Shown: positions 8,049-21,386, counted from the stretch's first letter. The stretch: 64,000 nucleotides of DNA from CAVXSP01 sp963764505 (GCA_963764505.1 CAVXSP010000001.1:1054001-1118000); one strand, 5' to 3'. Notes: a model not told the origin generated them from the sequence alone. Numbers and translations are program-made.

Positions 8049-8720
8049 ATGGGTTGGTTGCGACGACGCCTCATCACCGGATTCTTCGTCACCGTGCCGC
8101 TCGTCGCGAGCGTGGTCGCGCTCGTCTGGGTGGTCCAGGCGATCGATGGCCTCACTCGCGGCGTCCCCGAGCGGCTCCTGCAGCAGGTGCCGGGCCTGGA
8201 GGGCGTCGAACATATCCCCGGCCTCGGCATCGTGCTCACGGTGCTGATGGTCCTGTTCGTCGGCACGCTGGCCACCAACGTGTTCGGCCGCCGTCTGTTG
8301 CAGCAGGCGGAGTCGCTGCTGATGCACGTGCCGGTCTTCCGCACGATCTATGGTCCGCTCAAGCAGCTCACCGAGGCGTTCTCGCCCGACAACGAGTTCG
8401 GATTCAAGCGGGTCGTGCTGGTCGAGCAGGGCCCGCAGGAGTGGGCGCTCGGGTTCCTGACCAAGGAGTTCGTCAGCGATGGGGGCGACGGACCCGAGAG
8501 CCGGCTGGCCGTCTACGTGCCGACGAACCACCTGTATCTCGGCAACGTGGTGGTCTGCTCGCGCGACCGGGTGTCGTTCCCCGACCTCACGGTGGAGCAG
8601 GGCATCCGCATTTTCCTGACGGGCGGCATGGCGCTGCCGTCCGAGATGGCGACGCGGCCCGAGGGGCAAGGCGTGACGGTCCCCGCGTCGCAGCCGGTGC
8701 GGATCCGCAAGCCGGACTGA
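8049..8720 (+). CDS. DUF502 family membrane protein
   Basis: 223 aa from the ATG at 8049; a TTG two codons upstream is the alternative. Two N-terminal transmembrane segments (LITGFFVTVPLVASVVALVWVV and IPGLGIVLTVLMVLFVGTL) precede the family block PVFRTIYGPLKQLTEAFS, a conserved VLVEQGPQEWALGFLTKE strand and VYVPTNHLYLGNVVV. DUF502 proteins are inner-membrane proteins of unclear function. The stop overlaps a possible upstream ATG of the next gene. Confidence 0.85.
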   Translation: MGWLRRRLITGFFVTVPLVASVVALVWVVQAIDGLTRGVPERLLQQVPGLEGVEHIPGLGIVLTVLMVLFVGTLATNVFGRRLLQQAESLLMHVPVFRTIYGPLKQLTEAFSPDNEFGFKRVVLVEQGPQEWALGFLTKEFVSDGGDGPESRLAVYVPTNHLYLGNVVVCSRDRVSFPDLTVEQGIRIFLTGGMALPSEMATRPEGQGVTVPASQPVRIRKPD

Positions 8721-8813
8721 ATGACGCGCCGGGATCGTGAGATGATGAGCGGCTGGAATCCGGCGTGCGGCCGCATTCTGGAGACTGGGAGTTCTGGGGT
8801 GGGGGCAGTGAGG

Positions 8814-11288
<2,475 letters not shown>

Positions 11289-11311
11289 GGGCGGGCCACT
11301 TCGCTGGACAT

Positions 11312-11352
11312 GGTGTCAAATCGGTACGTAAGGCCGGTTGACACCGTTTTTT
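11312..11352 (+). terminator. terminator after pyrophosphatase gene
   Basis: GGTGTCAA (11312-11319) pairs with TTGACACC (11338-11345), followed by GTTTTTT. The downstream arm contains the -35 box of the tonB promoter. Confidence 0.65.
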
Positions 11353-11367
11353 GGCTCTGACTATAAT
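11338..11367 (+). promoter_or_regulatory. consensus sigma70 promoter of the tonB operon
   Basis: TTGACA (11338-11343), an 18-base spacer and a perfect TATAAT (11362-11367). The tonB GTG start is 43 bases further on, and a GC-rich hairpin (CCGGCCGC/GCGGCCGG, 11368-11387) sits at or just before the probable transcript start. Confidence 0.8.
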
Positions 11368-11409
11368 CCGGCCGCTGTGGCGGCCGGAACGAACGCGGGA
11401 GAGTGACAC

Positions 11410-12108
11410 GTGCCACGTGAGATGTTCGGGGAAATCGTCGATCCGACCACCAAAGTGGGCACGAAGCAGTGGTACACCGTGCCGCTCTCGATTCTGGCGC
11501 ACGCCGCTGCCCTGTTCGCGCTGATCGTCATTCCGCTGATGGCGACCAATGCCCTGCCCACGCCGGAATCGGTGATGGCGTTCGCCGTGACACCACCGCC
11601 GCCGCCGCCGCCCCCACCACCGCCGCCGCCGCCGACTCCGGCGACGCCGCCGCCGCCAACCCCGATCGTGGCGAATCCGAACGCCGCCCCGGTCGAGGCG
11701 CCGCGTGAGATCAAGCCGGAGCCGCCGCCGCGCGCGATCACCCAGCAGGTGCAGCAGCCCATGGGCATCGTCGGCGGGTCCCGATCGATGCTGGCGGCGC
11801 CGCCGCCGCCGCCGCCCTCGGCCCCCGTGCGTGTCGGCGGTGAAATCCAGGCGCCCAAGAAGATCCACAACGTCGAGCCGATCTACCCGGCAGTCGCCCG
11901 GCAGGCCAAGATCGGCGGTATCGTTATCATCGACGCGATTATCGCGAAGGACGGCAGCGTGAAGGAGGCGAAGGTACTTCGCGGCCAGGCGCTGCTCAAT
12001 CAGGCGGCGCTCGACGCCGTCAACCAGTGGAAGTTCACGCCGACCCTGCTCAACGGACAGCCTGTGGAGGTCCAGATGTCGGTCACCGTGAACTTCCAGC
12101 TTCAGTAG
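11410..12108 (+). CDS. tonB: TonB energy-transducing protein
   Basis: 232 aa. A cytoplasmic start is followed by one signal-anchor helix (about 25-45, VPLSILAHAAALFALIVIPL), a very proline-rich periplasmic spacer with 14 consecutive prolines, and the C-terminal TonB domain (about 150-232: HNVEPIYPAVARQAKIGG, AKVLRGQALLNQAALDAV, WKFTPTLLNGQPVEV). TonB carries the energy harvested by ExbBD to outer-membrane receptors. GTG start at 11410. It is first in an operon with exbB and two exbD genes. No TonB-dependent receptor is encoded in the window. Confidence 0.93.
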   Translation: MPREMFGEIVDPTTKVGTKQWYTVPLSILAHAAALFALIVIPLMATNALPTPESVMAFAVTPPPPPPPPPPPPPPTPATPPPPTPIVANPNAAPVEAPREIKPEPPPRAITQQVQQPMGIVGGSRSMLAAPPPPPPSAPVRVGGEIQAPKKIHNVEPIYPAVARQAKIGGIVIIDAIIAKDGSVKEAKVLRGQALLNQAALDAVNQWKFTPTLLNGQPVEVQMSVTVNFQLQ

Positions 12109-12304
12109 CATCCGCCGGACGAGGGAGCCGGCGGGAACGCGCACGGACAGGAAAGCTGAGGACATCTCGACGGACGCCGCCCTGGCGGCAGACTTTCGAC
12201 AAGCGCTCACGAGGTCGCGTGGCTCGATGCGCCTGGATCGGCGGGTCGGGCCTCTTCATTCGTTTCACGCAGTTGGCAACTCGGACTGTTTCTCGGAGGC
12301 TGGA

Positions 12305-13010
12305 ATGGTAGTTATTGCGCAGGCAACTGGCGGCGGGCTGAATCTGGTCGAGATGTGGGGCAACATGAGCGGGATTGCCAAGGGCGTCGCCGGCGTTCTC
12401 GTCGTGATGTCGATGTGGTCGTTCGGCGTGGCGATCGAGCGCTACTACACGTTCATGCAGGCGCGGAAGCAGTCCAAGCTCTACGCGCCGCAGGTCGCCA
12501 AGCATCTCAAGGAAGGGCGGCTCAAGGATGCGCTCTCGGTGTCCCAATCGAAGACGTATCAGGTACAGCCATCTCGCCAAGGTGGTGCTCGCCGGTTTGC
12601 AGGAGTACCAGTTCCAGCACGAGGGCGGCGGCACGATGAGCCGTGACGACCTGGTCGACACCGTCCGCCGGGCCATCCAGCGCGCCTCGGCGCTCACCGC
12701 CAACGACCTGAAGAAGGGCATCCCGTCCCTCGCGACGATCGGGTCGACGGCGCCGTTCGTCGGACTGCTCGGCACGGTCGTCGGCGTCATCAACGCGTTC
12801 CACGGGATCGCGACCACCGGGTCCGGCGGACTCGGCGCCGTGTCGGCCGGTATTTCGGAGGCCCTGGTCGAGACCGCGCTCGGGTTGGTCGTCGCCATTC
12901 CGGCCGTCTGGATCTACAACTACTTCACCGGCCGTCTCGAGTACTTCAACGTCGAGATGGACAACTCGTCCTCTGAGCTGGTCGACTACTTCATCAAGAA
13001 GACGGCCTGA
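12305..13010 (+). CDS. exbB: ExbB/MotA/TolQ proton channel protein (broken by a 1-base insertion)
   Basis: Starts MVVIAQATGGGLNLVEMWGN with a GGAGG Shine-Dalgarno 7 bases upstream. The first frame runs to ...SVSQSKTYQ at about 12562, and the protein continues one frame over as YSHLAKVVLAGLQEYQ and onward to the stop at 13010. Removing one G of GGTAC at 12562-12566 restores a single 234-aa protein. The three helices and the family segment GIPSLATIGSTAPFVGLLGTV followed by GISEALVETALGLVVAIPAV are intact. ExbB forms the pentameric channel around ExbD that powers TonB. The break is more likely a sequence error than a real mutation. Confidence 0.88.
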
Positions 13011-13020
13011 GAGCATCGCC

Positions 13021-13088
13021 GGTTCCGGGGGGCCGGGGTTCCGCGTTCCGGGGTTCTCCCGAACCCCGGAACCCGGAACCCCGGAACC
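13021..13088. repeat. long imperfect palindrome built from GGTTCCGGGG units
   Basis: Inner 12-bp stem 13045-13056/13061-13072 with a TCCC loop, one mismatch, then 9 more base pairs (13035-13043/13074-13082) and an outer GGTTCC/GGAACC pair. It lies between exbB and exbD with no T-run. It resembles dispersed intergenic palindromes rather than a terminator and could set the exbB:exbD ratio by mRNA processing or attenuation. Confidence 0.75.
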
Positions 13089-13108
13089 ACGAGCGAAGGA
13101 GAACTTCT

Positions 13109-13543
13109 ATGGCCATGGACGTTGGCGGCGCAAAAGGTGGCGTCAAGTCCGACATCAATGTGACGCCGCTCGTCGATGTCATGCTGGTGCTGCTGATCAT
13201 CATGATGGTCGTGGCGCCGATGCTGAATCAGGGCGTGCAACTGACCCTCCCGGAGGCGTCGAACGCGGTGCCGAAGCCCGACACCTCGGACCAGGTCGTC
13301 GTGTCGATCGACTCCAGCGGATACTTCTACGTCAACGCCGTCGGCCCGGTTTCGAAGGACGAAGTGCCGAAGCGGCTGCAGGACATCATGGAGCAGAAGG
13401 GCACGAAGCTCGTGTTCCTCAAGGGCGACCAGGACGCTGCCTACGGCGCCATCATGGACATGATGGACGCCCTCAGGAAGGCCCAGATCGATCAGGTGGC
13501 GCTCATCACTGAGAACCACAAGCCGCAGGAAGGCGGGAACTGA
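13109..13543 (+). CDS. exbD: ExbD/TolR biopolymer transport protein, first copy
   Basis: 144 aa with the N-terminal family motif SDINVTPLVDVMLVLLIIMM, whose membrane-embedded Asp carries protons, and a periplasmic domain (about 50-140). A clear AAGGAG Shine-Dalgarno precedes the ATG. The stop codon shares its A with the ATG of the next exbD (TGATG), so the two are translationally coupled. Two different ExbD-type subunits after one ExbB is a common arrangement in Acidobacteriota and Bacteroidota. Confidence 0.93.
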   Translation: MAMDVGGAKGGVKSDINVTPLVDVMLVLLIIMMVVAPMLNQGVQLTLPEASNAVPKPDTSDQVVVSIDSSGYFYVNAVGPVSKDEVPKRLQDIMEQKGTKLVFLKGDQDAAYGAIMDMMDALRKAQIDQVALITENHKPQEGGN

Positions 13544-14007
13544 TGGCCCACGCGCACATGCACCACGGCGCGGAGAAGGTCGTCAAAGGGGCCGCCCTGC
13601 AGACGTCCTGTGACATGAACGTGACGCCGCTCATCGACGTCCTGCTCGTGCTCCTGGTCATCTTCATGGCGACCCTGCCGCTCTCCCAGCGCGGTGTCGA
13701 CGTCAACCTGCCGCTCGAGGTGAACCCGAACACCCCGGCGACCGATACGCTCGGCCAGATCGTCGCCGAGTACACCGCGGACCACCGCCTGACCGTCAAC
13801 CACCAGGACGTCTCGATGGCGGAAGCGGAAGAGCGCTTCCGCACGCTGTTCGAGACCCGCCGCGACAAGACGCTTTTCATGATTGGCGCGCCGGCCGTCC
13901 GCTACGGCGAGATCATGCGCGTGATTGACGCGGCCCTCGGCGCCGGCGTGACGAAGGTCGGGATCGTGACGGAGGGCATGCGGCGCGAAGCCCAGGGCGG
14001 CAACTAG
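13543..14007 (+). CDS. exbD: ExbD/TolR biopolymer transport protein, second copy
   Basis: 154 aa paralogue of the preceding gene, with DMNVTPLIDVLLVLLVIFM as the membrane helix and proton-carrying Asp. A longer histidine-rich N-terminus (HAHMHHGAEKVVKG) distinguishes it and might bind metal. The periplasmic domain ends AGVTKVGIVTEGMRRE. The gene closes the tonB operon and is followed by a long hairpin. Confidence 0.92.
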   Translation: MAHAHMHHGAEKVVKGAALQTSCDMNVTPLIDVLLVLLVIFMATLPLSQRGVDVNLPLEVNPNTPATDTLGQIVAEYTADHRLTVNHQDVSMAEAEERFRTLFETRRDKTLFMIGAPAVRYGEIMRVIDAALGAGVTKVGIVTEGMRREAQGGN

Positions 14008-14043
14008 GTCCGGAGCTCGGGACGCATTTCGGGCCGGAAACGA

Positions 14044-14085
14044 AACGGGCGCAGCCGCTCCGGCGGCTGCGCCCGTTGTGTCTTG
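14044..14085. terminator. hairpin between convergent exbD and TPR-lipoprotein genes
   Basis: A perfect 15-bp stem, 14044-14058 with 14063-14077 (AACGGGCGCAGCCGC and its complement), with a TCCG loop. The tail is only moderately T-rich on either strand. Confidence 0.65.
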
Positions 14086-14152
14086 TGCCTGCGCCGTCCC
14101 GGGGGGCGGGCCGGGCAGGCCGGCCGCCGCCCGGCGACCGCCTGCGCGGCGC

Positions 14153-15118
14153 CTACTTGGCGTCGGCCCCCTGCTTCTTGCGGATCTCGTTGGCCCGGGC
14201 CATGTAGCTGCTCGCCTGGTTCAGCAGCTCCTTCTGCTTGGCGGGATCCTTCTCGTAGTTGGCGGCCTGCCGGAGCAGGATGTTCTTGAAGGCGAGCGCC
14301 TCGAAATAGTCTTTGTTGATTGCGAGCGCCTTGTCCTCGGCCTGGATGCCCTTCTGGACGTATTCCTGGGCCTGGGCCTTGGTGAGCTGGCTGTTCTTGA
14401 GGGCGATCTCGGAGTACTTGGCGCCGAGCGAATGCCAGGCCTCGGGATTGTTCGGCTCCATGGCGGCGCGCTTCTCGAGCGCTTCCATCGTCTTGTCGGG
14501 CTGGCCCTGGCGGTCGTAGTACCCGGCGAGGAGCTCCCAGGAGAGCGGGTCGTTCGGCTTCACGTCGATGGCCTTCTTGAAGTTCGCCTCGGCCTCGTCG
14601 TAGTAGCCGTTCTCCTCGTAGAGCCGCCCGAGCGCCTGATAGTTCGTCGGGTCGTTCGGCTCCGACGCGATGAGGTCCTGGGCGACGGGCACCGCCTTGT
14701 CGATGTTGTTGAGCTTGTCGGTGCCGTAGGCGGCGATGAGGTATTGGTACGAGAGCTTCAAGTACTTCGCGGCCTGTGGCTCGGTGTTGCCCTTGAGCTT
14801 CTCGATCGCCAGCTCGTAGTTCTGGACGGCCTTGTCGAGGTAGGCGTCATTCTCGGGCTCGCCCCGCTTGGTGGGCTTGTACAGATTGTCGTAGCTGTTG
14901 CCCAGGAAGAAGTAGGCGAACCCGAGGTCGGGGTTGAAATTGACCGCCCGCGTATATTCCTGAATGGCCGCCTGCCAGTCGCCCCGCTGGTACTGCATGT
15001 TTCCGGTCTGGAGTGCCTGCGTCGCGCGCAGATTGCTGATCGAGTACTTGCCGCATCCCGCCGCTGCCAGGCCCAGCGCCGTGACCAGCACGAACGCCCG
15101 GGTGAATAGCCATCTCAT
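14153..15118 (-). CDS. TPR-repeat lipoprotein
   Basis: 321 aa from the ATG at 15118, preceded by GAGAGGGG. The N-terminus MRWLFTRAFVLVTALGL...AAAGC is a lipoprotein signal with the cysteine at residue 22. Several tetratricopeptide repeats follow (for example QYQRGDWQAAIQEYTRAVNF, YQALGRLYEENGYYDEAEAN, SWELLAGYYDRQGQPDKTME). The C-terminal part describes a helical solenoid ending KKQGADAK. Such proteins act as periplasmic scaffolds, for example in cell-envelope assembly or secretion; no specific partner is visible. It has its own strong promoter about 100 bases upstream. Confidence 0.85.
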   Translation of the reverse strand: MRWLFTRAFVLVTALGLAAAGCGKYSISNLRATQALQTGNMQYQRGDWQAAIQEYTRAVNFNPDLGFAYFFLGNSYDNLYKPTKRGEPENDAYLDKAVQNYELAIEKLKGNTEPQAAKYLKLSYQYLIAAYGTDKLNNIDKAVPVAQDLIASEPNDPTNYQALGRLYEENGYYDEAEANFKKAIDVKPNDPLSWELLAGYYDRQGQPDKTMEALEKRAAMEPNNPEAWHSLGAKYSEIALKNSQLTKAQAQEYVQKGIQAEDKALAINKDYFEALAFKNILLRQAANYEKDPAKQKELLNQASSYMARANEIRKKQGADAK

Positions 15119-15222
15119 GGAGAAGACCCCTCTCAGAAAGTCAAACGGCAGAAGCCCCAAGGCTGCGCTGGTGCGCCCGCCCCACGCCTCTGCCGGTCCT
15201 GTACTTCGTCAAAAACTCGGCC

Positions 15223-15252
15223 AGTATAGTGAACCCCAAAAAAGTCCGTCAA
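15223..15252 (-). promoter_or_regulatory. sigma70-type promoter of the TPR lipoprotein gene
   Basis: Minus strand: TTGACG (15252-15247), an 18-base spacer, TATACT (15228-15223). It would give a leader of about 100 bases before the ATG at 15118. Confidence 0.7.
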
Positions 15253-15341
15253 GGGAAGGATGGCGGGTTTCCAGTATCATGTAGGGGACGGTGGCGCCTG
15301 CCGCCGCCCCTGCCCTCTACGCTTATTTGACACCGGCCACG

Positions 15342-17507
15342 ATGATCCGGTTCGAGGACCTGCTCGAGAAGGTGCGGGTGGCCAATCCCGACGCCGACAC
15401 GGAATTGCTCCGGCGGGCCTACGTGTTCTCGGCCTACGAGCACAAGGGGCAGGTTCGCCGCTCCGGGGAGCCGTATCTCGTCCATCCGCTCGAAGTTGCG
15501 GACATCCTGGCGGACCTCCGGCTCGACGTGGTGGCCATTGCGGCCGGGCTGCTCCACGACATCGTGGAGGACACGCCCAACACGATCGAGAAGGTCCGGG
15601 ACCTGTTCGGCGAGGAGGTCGCCCACGTCGTCGAGGGGGTCACCAAGCTGAGCGGCCTGCAGTTCTCGTCGAGCGAGGAGCGGCAGGCCGAGAGCTTCCG
15701 GAAGATGCTGCTGGCGATGGTCGACGATCTTCGCGTCATCCTCGTGAAGCTCGCCGATCGGCTCCACAACATGCGAACGCTGCAGTATCTCCCGGAGGAG
15801 CGCCGCGCCCGCATCGCCCAGGAGACGCGCGACATCTACGCCCCGATTGCGAACCGGCTGGGAATGAGCAAGCTGAAGAACGAGCTCGAGGAGCTGGCGT
15901 TCCGCCACCTCGAGCCGGCTGCCTACCAGGCGCTCCGCGCCGAGGTCGAGACCAAGCGGCAGGCGGCCGAGGGGCTGATCGACACCCTCCGGAGGCAGCT
16001 GGAGGTCAAGCTCGCCGACGCGCAGATTCCCGTCGTGTCCATCGACGGCCGCATCAAGCGCCTCTGGTCGATCCACCAGAAGCTGCAGCGCCAGAAGGTG
16101 AACCTCGATCAGATCTACGATTTCATCGCGCTCCGGGTCATCACGCAAAGCTCGAAGGATTGCTACGCCGTGCTCGGCATCATCCACCAGATGTGGTCTC
16201 CGGTGCCCGGCCGCTTCAAGGACTTCGTGGCGGTCCCGCGTCCGAACGGGTATCAGGCGCTGCACACGTCGGTCGTCAGCGAGCTCGGGATGCCCTTCGA
16301 GATCCAGATTCGCACCGACGACATGCACCGCGTGGCAGAGGAGGGCATCGCGGCGCACTGGAAGTACAAGGAGGGCCGGATCGGCGCCGCGCCCGACGAG
16401 CAGTCGTTCAACTGGCTGCGGCGGCTGCTCGAGCTGCAGCAGGAGGTCCGTGATCCGCACGAGTTCATGCAGAACCTCCGGATCGAGCTGTACCCGGACG
16501 ATGTCTACATCTTCACGCCCAAGGGGGAGGTCAAGGCCCTGCCGAGGGGCGCCACGCCGGTCGACTTCGCCTATTCGGTCCACACCGATGTCGGGCATCA
16601 GTGCAGCGGCGCCCGCGTGAACGGGCGCATGATTCCCCTCCGCACGCGACTGCAGAACGGGGACATCGTCGAGATCCTCACCCAGAGCGGGCACAAGCCG
16701 AGCCGGGACTGGCTCAACTTCGTCGTCACCTCGCGTGCGCGCAGCAAGATCCGCCACTTCATCCATGCCGAGGAAAAAGCTCGCAGCATCGAGCTGGGCC
16801 GGCGGCTGTTCGAGAAGGAGGTCCGTCGGTTCAACGTCGACAAGGCGCTCGTCGAGGATGGCCTGGTGGGAAAGCTGGCGTCCGAGCTCGGCGCCAGCCG
16901 CGCCGAAGACGTGTTCGCCGCAATCGGCTACGGCAAGACCACGGCGCGCGCCGTCCTGACGAAGCTGGTCGGCCAGGACGCGCTGCACGAGCGGCCGGTC
17001 GAAAGCCCGTTGTCGAGCGTCACGAGCGCCGTCAAGCGGGCCCTGGGCGCCGGCGGCGATCAACGGATCAAGGTGAGCGGAATGGAGGACCTTCTGGTCG
17101 TGCTCGCTCGCTGCTGCAATCCCATCCGCGGCGAGCGTATCGTCGGCTACATCACGAGGGGCAAGGGGGTTTCGGTCCACGCCGCGACCTGCCCGAACGT
17201 CGTGAACCTCCTGTACGACCCCGAGCGTCGGATCGACGTCGAGTGGGACAAGGGAAAGGACGTGCTGCCGTACACGGTCCGGCTGAAGATCAGCGTCGAA
17301 GACCGGAAGGGCATTCTGGCCGACGTCAGCTCACGAATCGCAGACGTCAACACGAACATCCGGGACGTCGAGGCCAACGTCGGCACCGATCATCGCGGGT
17401 CGATTCGAATGACGGTCGAGATCAGCGACGTCAAGCACCTCGAGCGGGTGATGAAATCGCTGCGCGCCGTGGAAGGCGTGCTGGCGGTCGAGCGGGCGAG
17501 CCGCTAG
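15342..17507 (+). CDS. rel: bifunctional (p)ppGpp synthetase/hydrolase Rel
   Basis: Makes and degrades the stringent-response alarmone. 721 aa from the ATG giving MIRFEDLLEKV; a GTG at 15291 would add 17 residues and has a TATCAT hexamer 10 bases before it. Domains in order: HD hydrolase with intact H72-D73 and ED (LLHDIVEDT), the synthetase domain (RIKRLWSIHQKLQ, RFKDFVAVPRPNGYQALHTSV), TGS (VYIFTPKGEVKALPRG), a zinc-finger-type segment (ARCCNPIRGERIVGYITRGK...HAATCPN) and a C-terminal ACT domain. The RFKD form of the RXKD loop is typical of bifunctional enzymes, and the hydrolase residues agree. Confidence 0.95.
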   Translation: MIRFEDLLEKVRVANPDADTELLRRAYVFSAYEHKGQVRRSGEPYLVHPLEVADILADLRLDVVAIAAGLLHDIVEDTPNTIEKVRDLFGEEVAHVVEGVTKLSGLQFSSSEERQAESFRKMLLAMVDDLRVILVKLADRLHNMRTLQYLPEERRARIAQETRDIYAPIANRLGMSKLKNELEELAFRHLEPAAYQALRAEVETKRQAAEGLIDTLRRQLEVKLADAQIPVVSIDGRIKRLWSIHQKLQRQKVNLDQIYDFIALRVITQSSKDCYAVLGIIHQMWSPVPGRFKDFVAVPRPNGYQALHTSVVSELGMPFEIQIRTDDMHRVAEEGIAAHWKYKEGRIGAAPDEQSFNWLRRLLELQQEVRDPHEFMQNLRIELYPDDVYIFTPKGEVKALPRGATPVDFAYSVHTDVGHQCSGARVNGRMIPLRTRLQNGDIVEILTQSGHKPSRDWLNFVVTSRARSKIRHFIHAEEKARSIELGRRLFEKEVRRFNVDKALVEDGLVGKLASELGASRAEDVFAAIGYGKTTARAVLTKLVGQDALHERPVESPLSSVTSAVKRALGAGGDQRIKVSGMEDLLVVLARCCNPIRGERIVGYITRGKGVSVHAATCPNVVNLLYDPERRIDVEWDKGKDVLPYTVRLKISVEDRKGILADVSSRIADVNTNIRDVEANVGTDHRGSIRMTVEISDVKHLERVMKSLRAVEGVLAVERASR

Positions 17508-17541
17508 ACGCGGCGCCCGGGCACCCGCGCCGACACGGGAC

Positions 17542-17733
17542 TCAGGCGGCTTTGACGACCCGATTCGAGCGGATACAGCGGGTGCACACGCGGATGCGCC
17601 TCACTCCGCCGTTCACGACCGCCCGGACCCGCTGCAGGTTGGGCTCGAACCGGCGCGACCGGACATTGTTCGCGTGGCTGTGGACCCGCCCCACCGCCGG
17701 GGTTCGGTTGCAGATTTCGCAGTGTTTCGCCAT
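17542..17733 (-). CDS. rpmB: 50S ribosomal protein L28
   Basis: 63 aa, MAKHCEICNRTPAVG start, with the L28 body SHANNVRSRRFEPNLQRVRAVVNGGVRRIRV and two CxxC pairs (CEIC, CTRC), so this is the zinc-binding form. AGGGGAC lies just before the ATG. It is convergent with rel. A TATACT hexamer about 45 bases upstream is a likely -10. Confidence 0.95.
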   Translation of the reverse strand: MAKHCEICNRTPAVGRVHSHANNVRSRRFEPNLQRVRAVVNGGVRRIRVCTRCIRSNRVVKAA

Positions 17734-18156
17734 GTCCCCTGATTCTTCCACGCCGGTTCGTCTTCGGCGGAAACGTCGAGTATAGCAGCGAACACCGCGG
17801 GTCGGAGCACCGCCTGCGGTTTCGCGCTCGGGGAATCCCTTCGTCGTCGTTCAGGTAATCACCCGCTTAACCGGCGCGGCTCCTTGACTTACGCTCGGCC
17901 GTCCGTTGCTCTGCGCCGGCGCCAGGCCGACGCGTCCTGTCGCGAGGACAGCCCGGCCGAACCAAACGTGGAAGACATTCGTCAAAAGGCGTAACCGGCG
18001 GTCGGATTTGCCGAGATCGTGGCGACCGCTGGCGGCAAGTACTTGAAAATACGACACTTCCATCTCGATTCCGGGTGGGACGCACTCGCGGCGCTCCTGG
18101 GAACCGAGCAGGGAAAAACGACACCTCCGGCGCGAGAACGAACAGGGGTCGTTGGC
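17734..18156. other. 423-base gap without a convincing gene
   Basis: This gap separates the divergent rpmB and DksA-like genes. Short open frames exist on both strands but show no recognisable family, no Shine-Dalgarno and skewed composition. I see no terminator-type hairpin or known riboswitch. The right edge leads into the promoter of the DksA-like gene. Confidence 0.5.
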
Positions 18157-18185
18157 TTTACAGTGCATATTGTCTCGCGTATGAT
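18157..18185 (+). promoter_or_regulatory. sigma70-type promoter of the DksA-like gene
   Basis: TTTACA (18157-18162), a 17-base spacer and TATGAT (18180-18185). This predicts a leader of about 65 bases ending in GGAAGGGAG before the ATG at 18258. Confidence 0.75.
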
Positions 18186-18257
18186 TGGCATTTTAATTGC
18201 TTGGCGTCATAGCCAGCGTGGCAAACGGCCACAGCGGAGCGGAAGGGAGTTCGCGTC

Positions 18258-18722
18258 ATGAGCGCACGTGTCAATGGGAAGAAGGCAAACGCCGGCACGG
18301 AGGATGTGCGGGATCGATATGCCGAACTCAAGCGCATTCTGGAGGACCGCCGCCGCGAAATCCTGAATCAGGTCCAGATCAAGATGCGGGACGTGCGCGC
18401 GGAAGGAGCTTCCGGAGACGGCCAGGGCGTGCTCGACGCCGCCGAGTCCTCGGAAGCCGATATCCAGGACGACATCGAGTTCGCCCTGATCCAGATGAAG
18501 TCGGAGACGCTGCACAAGATCGAAGAGGCGCTGGCTCGTCTGGAAGAGGGCACCTACGGGAACTGCTTCGAGTGCGGGGAGGAGATTTCGGAGCGGCGGC
18601 TTCGGGCGCTCCCGTTTGCGGTGCGGTGCAAGGACTGCGAGGAAGCGCGTGAGACGGCGGAACGGCGCGAGCGGCAGCTCTCGCAGCGCCGGTCGGCCGG
18701 CTTCCTGATGGACTTGAACTGA
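18258..18722 (+). CDS. DksA/TraR family zinc-finger transcription factor
   Basis: 154 aa. A long N-terminal coiled-coil (about 18-105: DRYAELKRILEDRRREILNQ to HKIEEALARLEEG) leads into a four-cysteine zinc finger (CFECGEEISERRL...CKDC) and a basic helical tail. DksA-type proteins insert the coiled coil into the RNA polymerase secondary channel and act with ppGpp. The coiled-coil tip carries several acidic residues (DAAESSEADIQDD), including an Asp-Ile-Gln-Asp-Asp stretch. Lying two genes from rel makes a stringent-response role plausible. It has its own promoter and terminator. Confidence 0.9.
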   Translation: MSARVNGKKANAGTEDVRDRYAELKRILEDRRREILNQVQIKMRDVRAEGASGDGQGVLDAAESSEADIQDDIEFALIQMKSETLHKIEEALARLEEGTYGNCFECGEEISERRLRALPFAVRCKDCEEARETAERRERQLSQRRSAGFLMDLN

Positions 18723-18741
18723 CCGGCGTCCTTGCCTCCGC

Positions 18742-18788
18742 GTCGTGCAGGCTTCGCCGGTGGCGGGGCCTGCACGACCCCCCCTTTT
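18742..18788 (+). terminator. intrinsic terminator after the DksA-like gene
   Basis: GTCGTGCAGGC (18742-18752) pairs with GCCTGCACGAC (18768-18778), followed by CCCCCCTTTTC. Confidence 0.75.
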
Positions 18789-18884
18789 CGGCATCCTGCG
18801 TCCTGAACTGAATAGAGAGTAGAGTGGTTGGCGCGCCGGGCGCCGGCACGTCCGGCGTCGCGCGCGTATAGCGAGGTTTGCGCT

Positions 18885-21338
<2,454 letters not shown>

Positions 21339-21386
21339 GACCGGCGCAGACCCCTCCGCCTCTCCGCGGCGGCTCGCCCGCGCCGT

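Noticed and set aside
12305..13010. Programmed frameshifting as an explanation for the exbB break
   Set aside because: There is no slippery sequence or downstream structure at the site, and the same kind of insertion recurs in six other places in unrelated genes. A shared technical cause fits better.
18019..18261. 80-codon plus-strand ORF upstream of the DksA-like gene
   Set aside because: No family, no Shine-Dalgarno, and it would run across the strong promoter and leader of the next gene.
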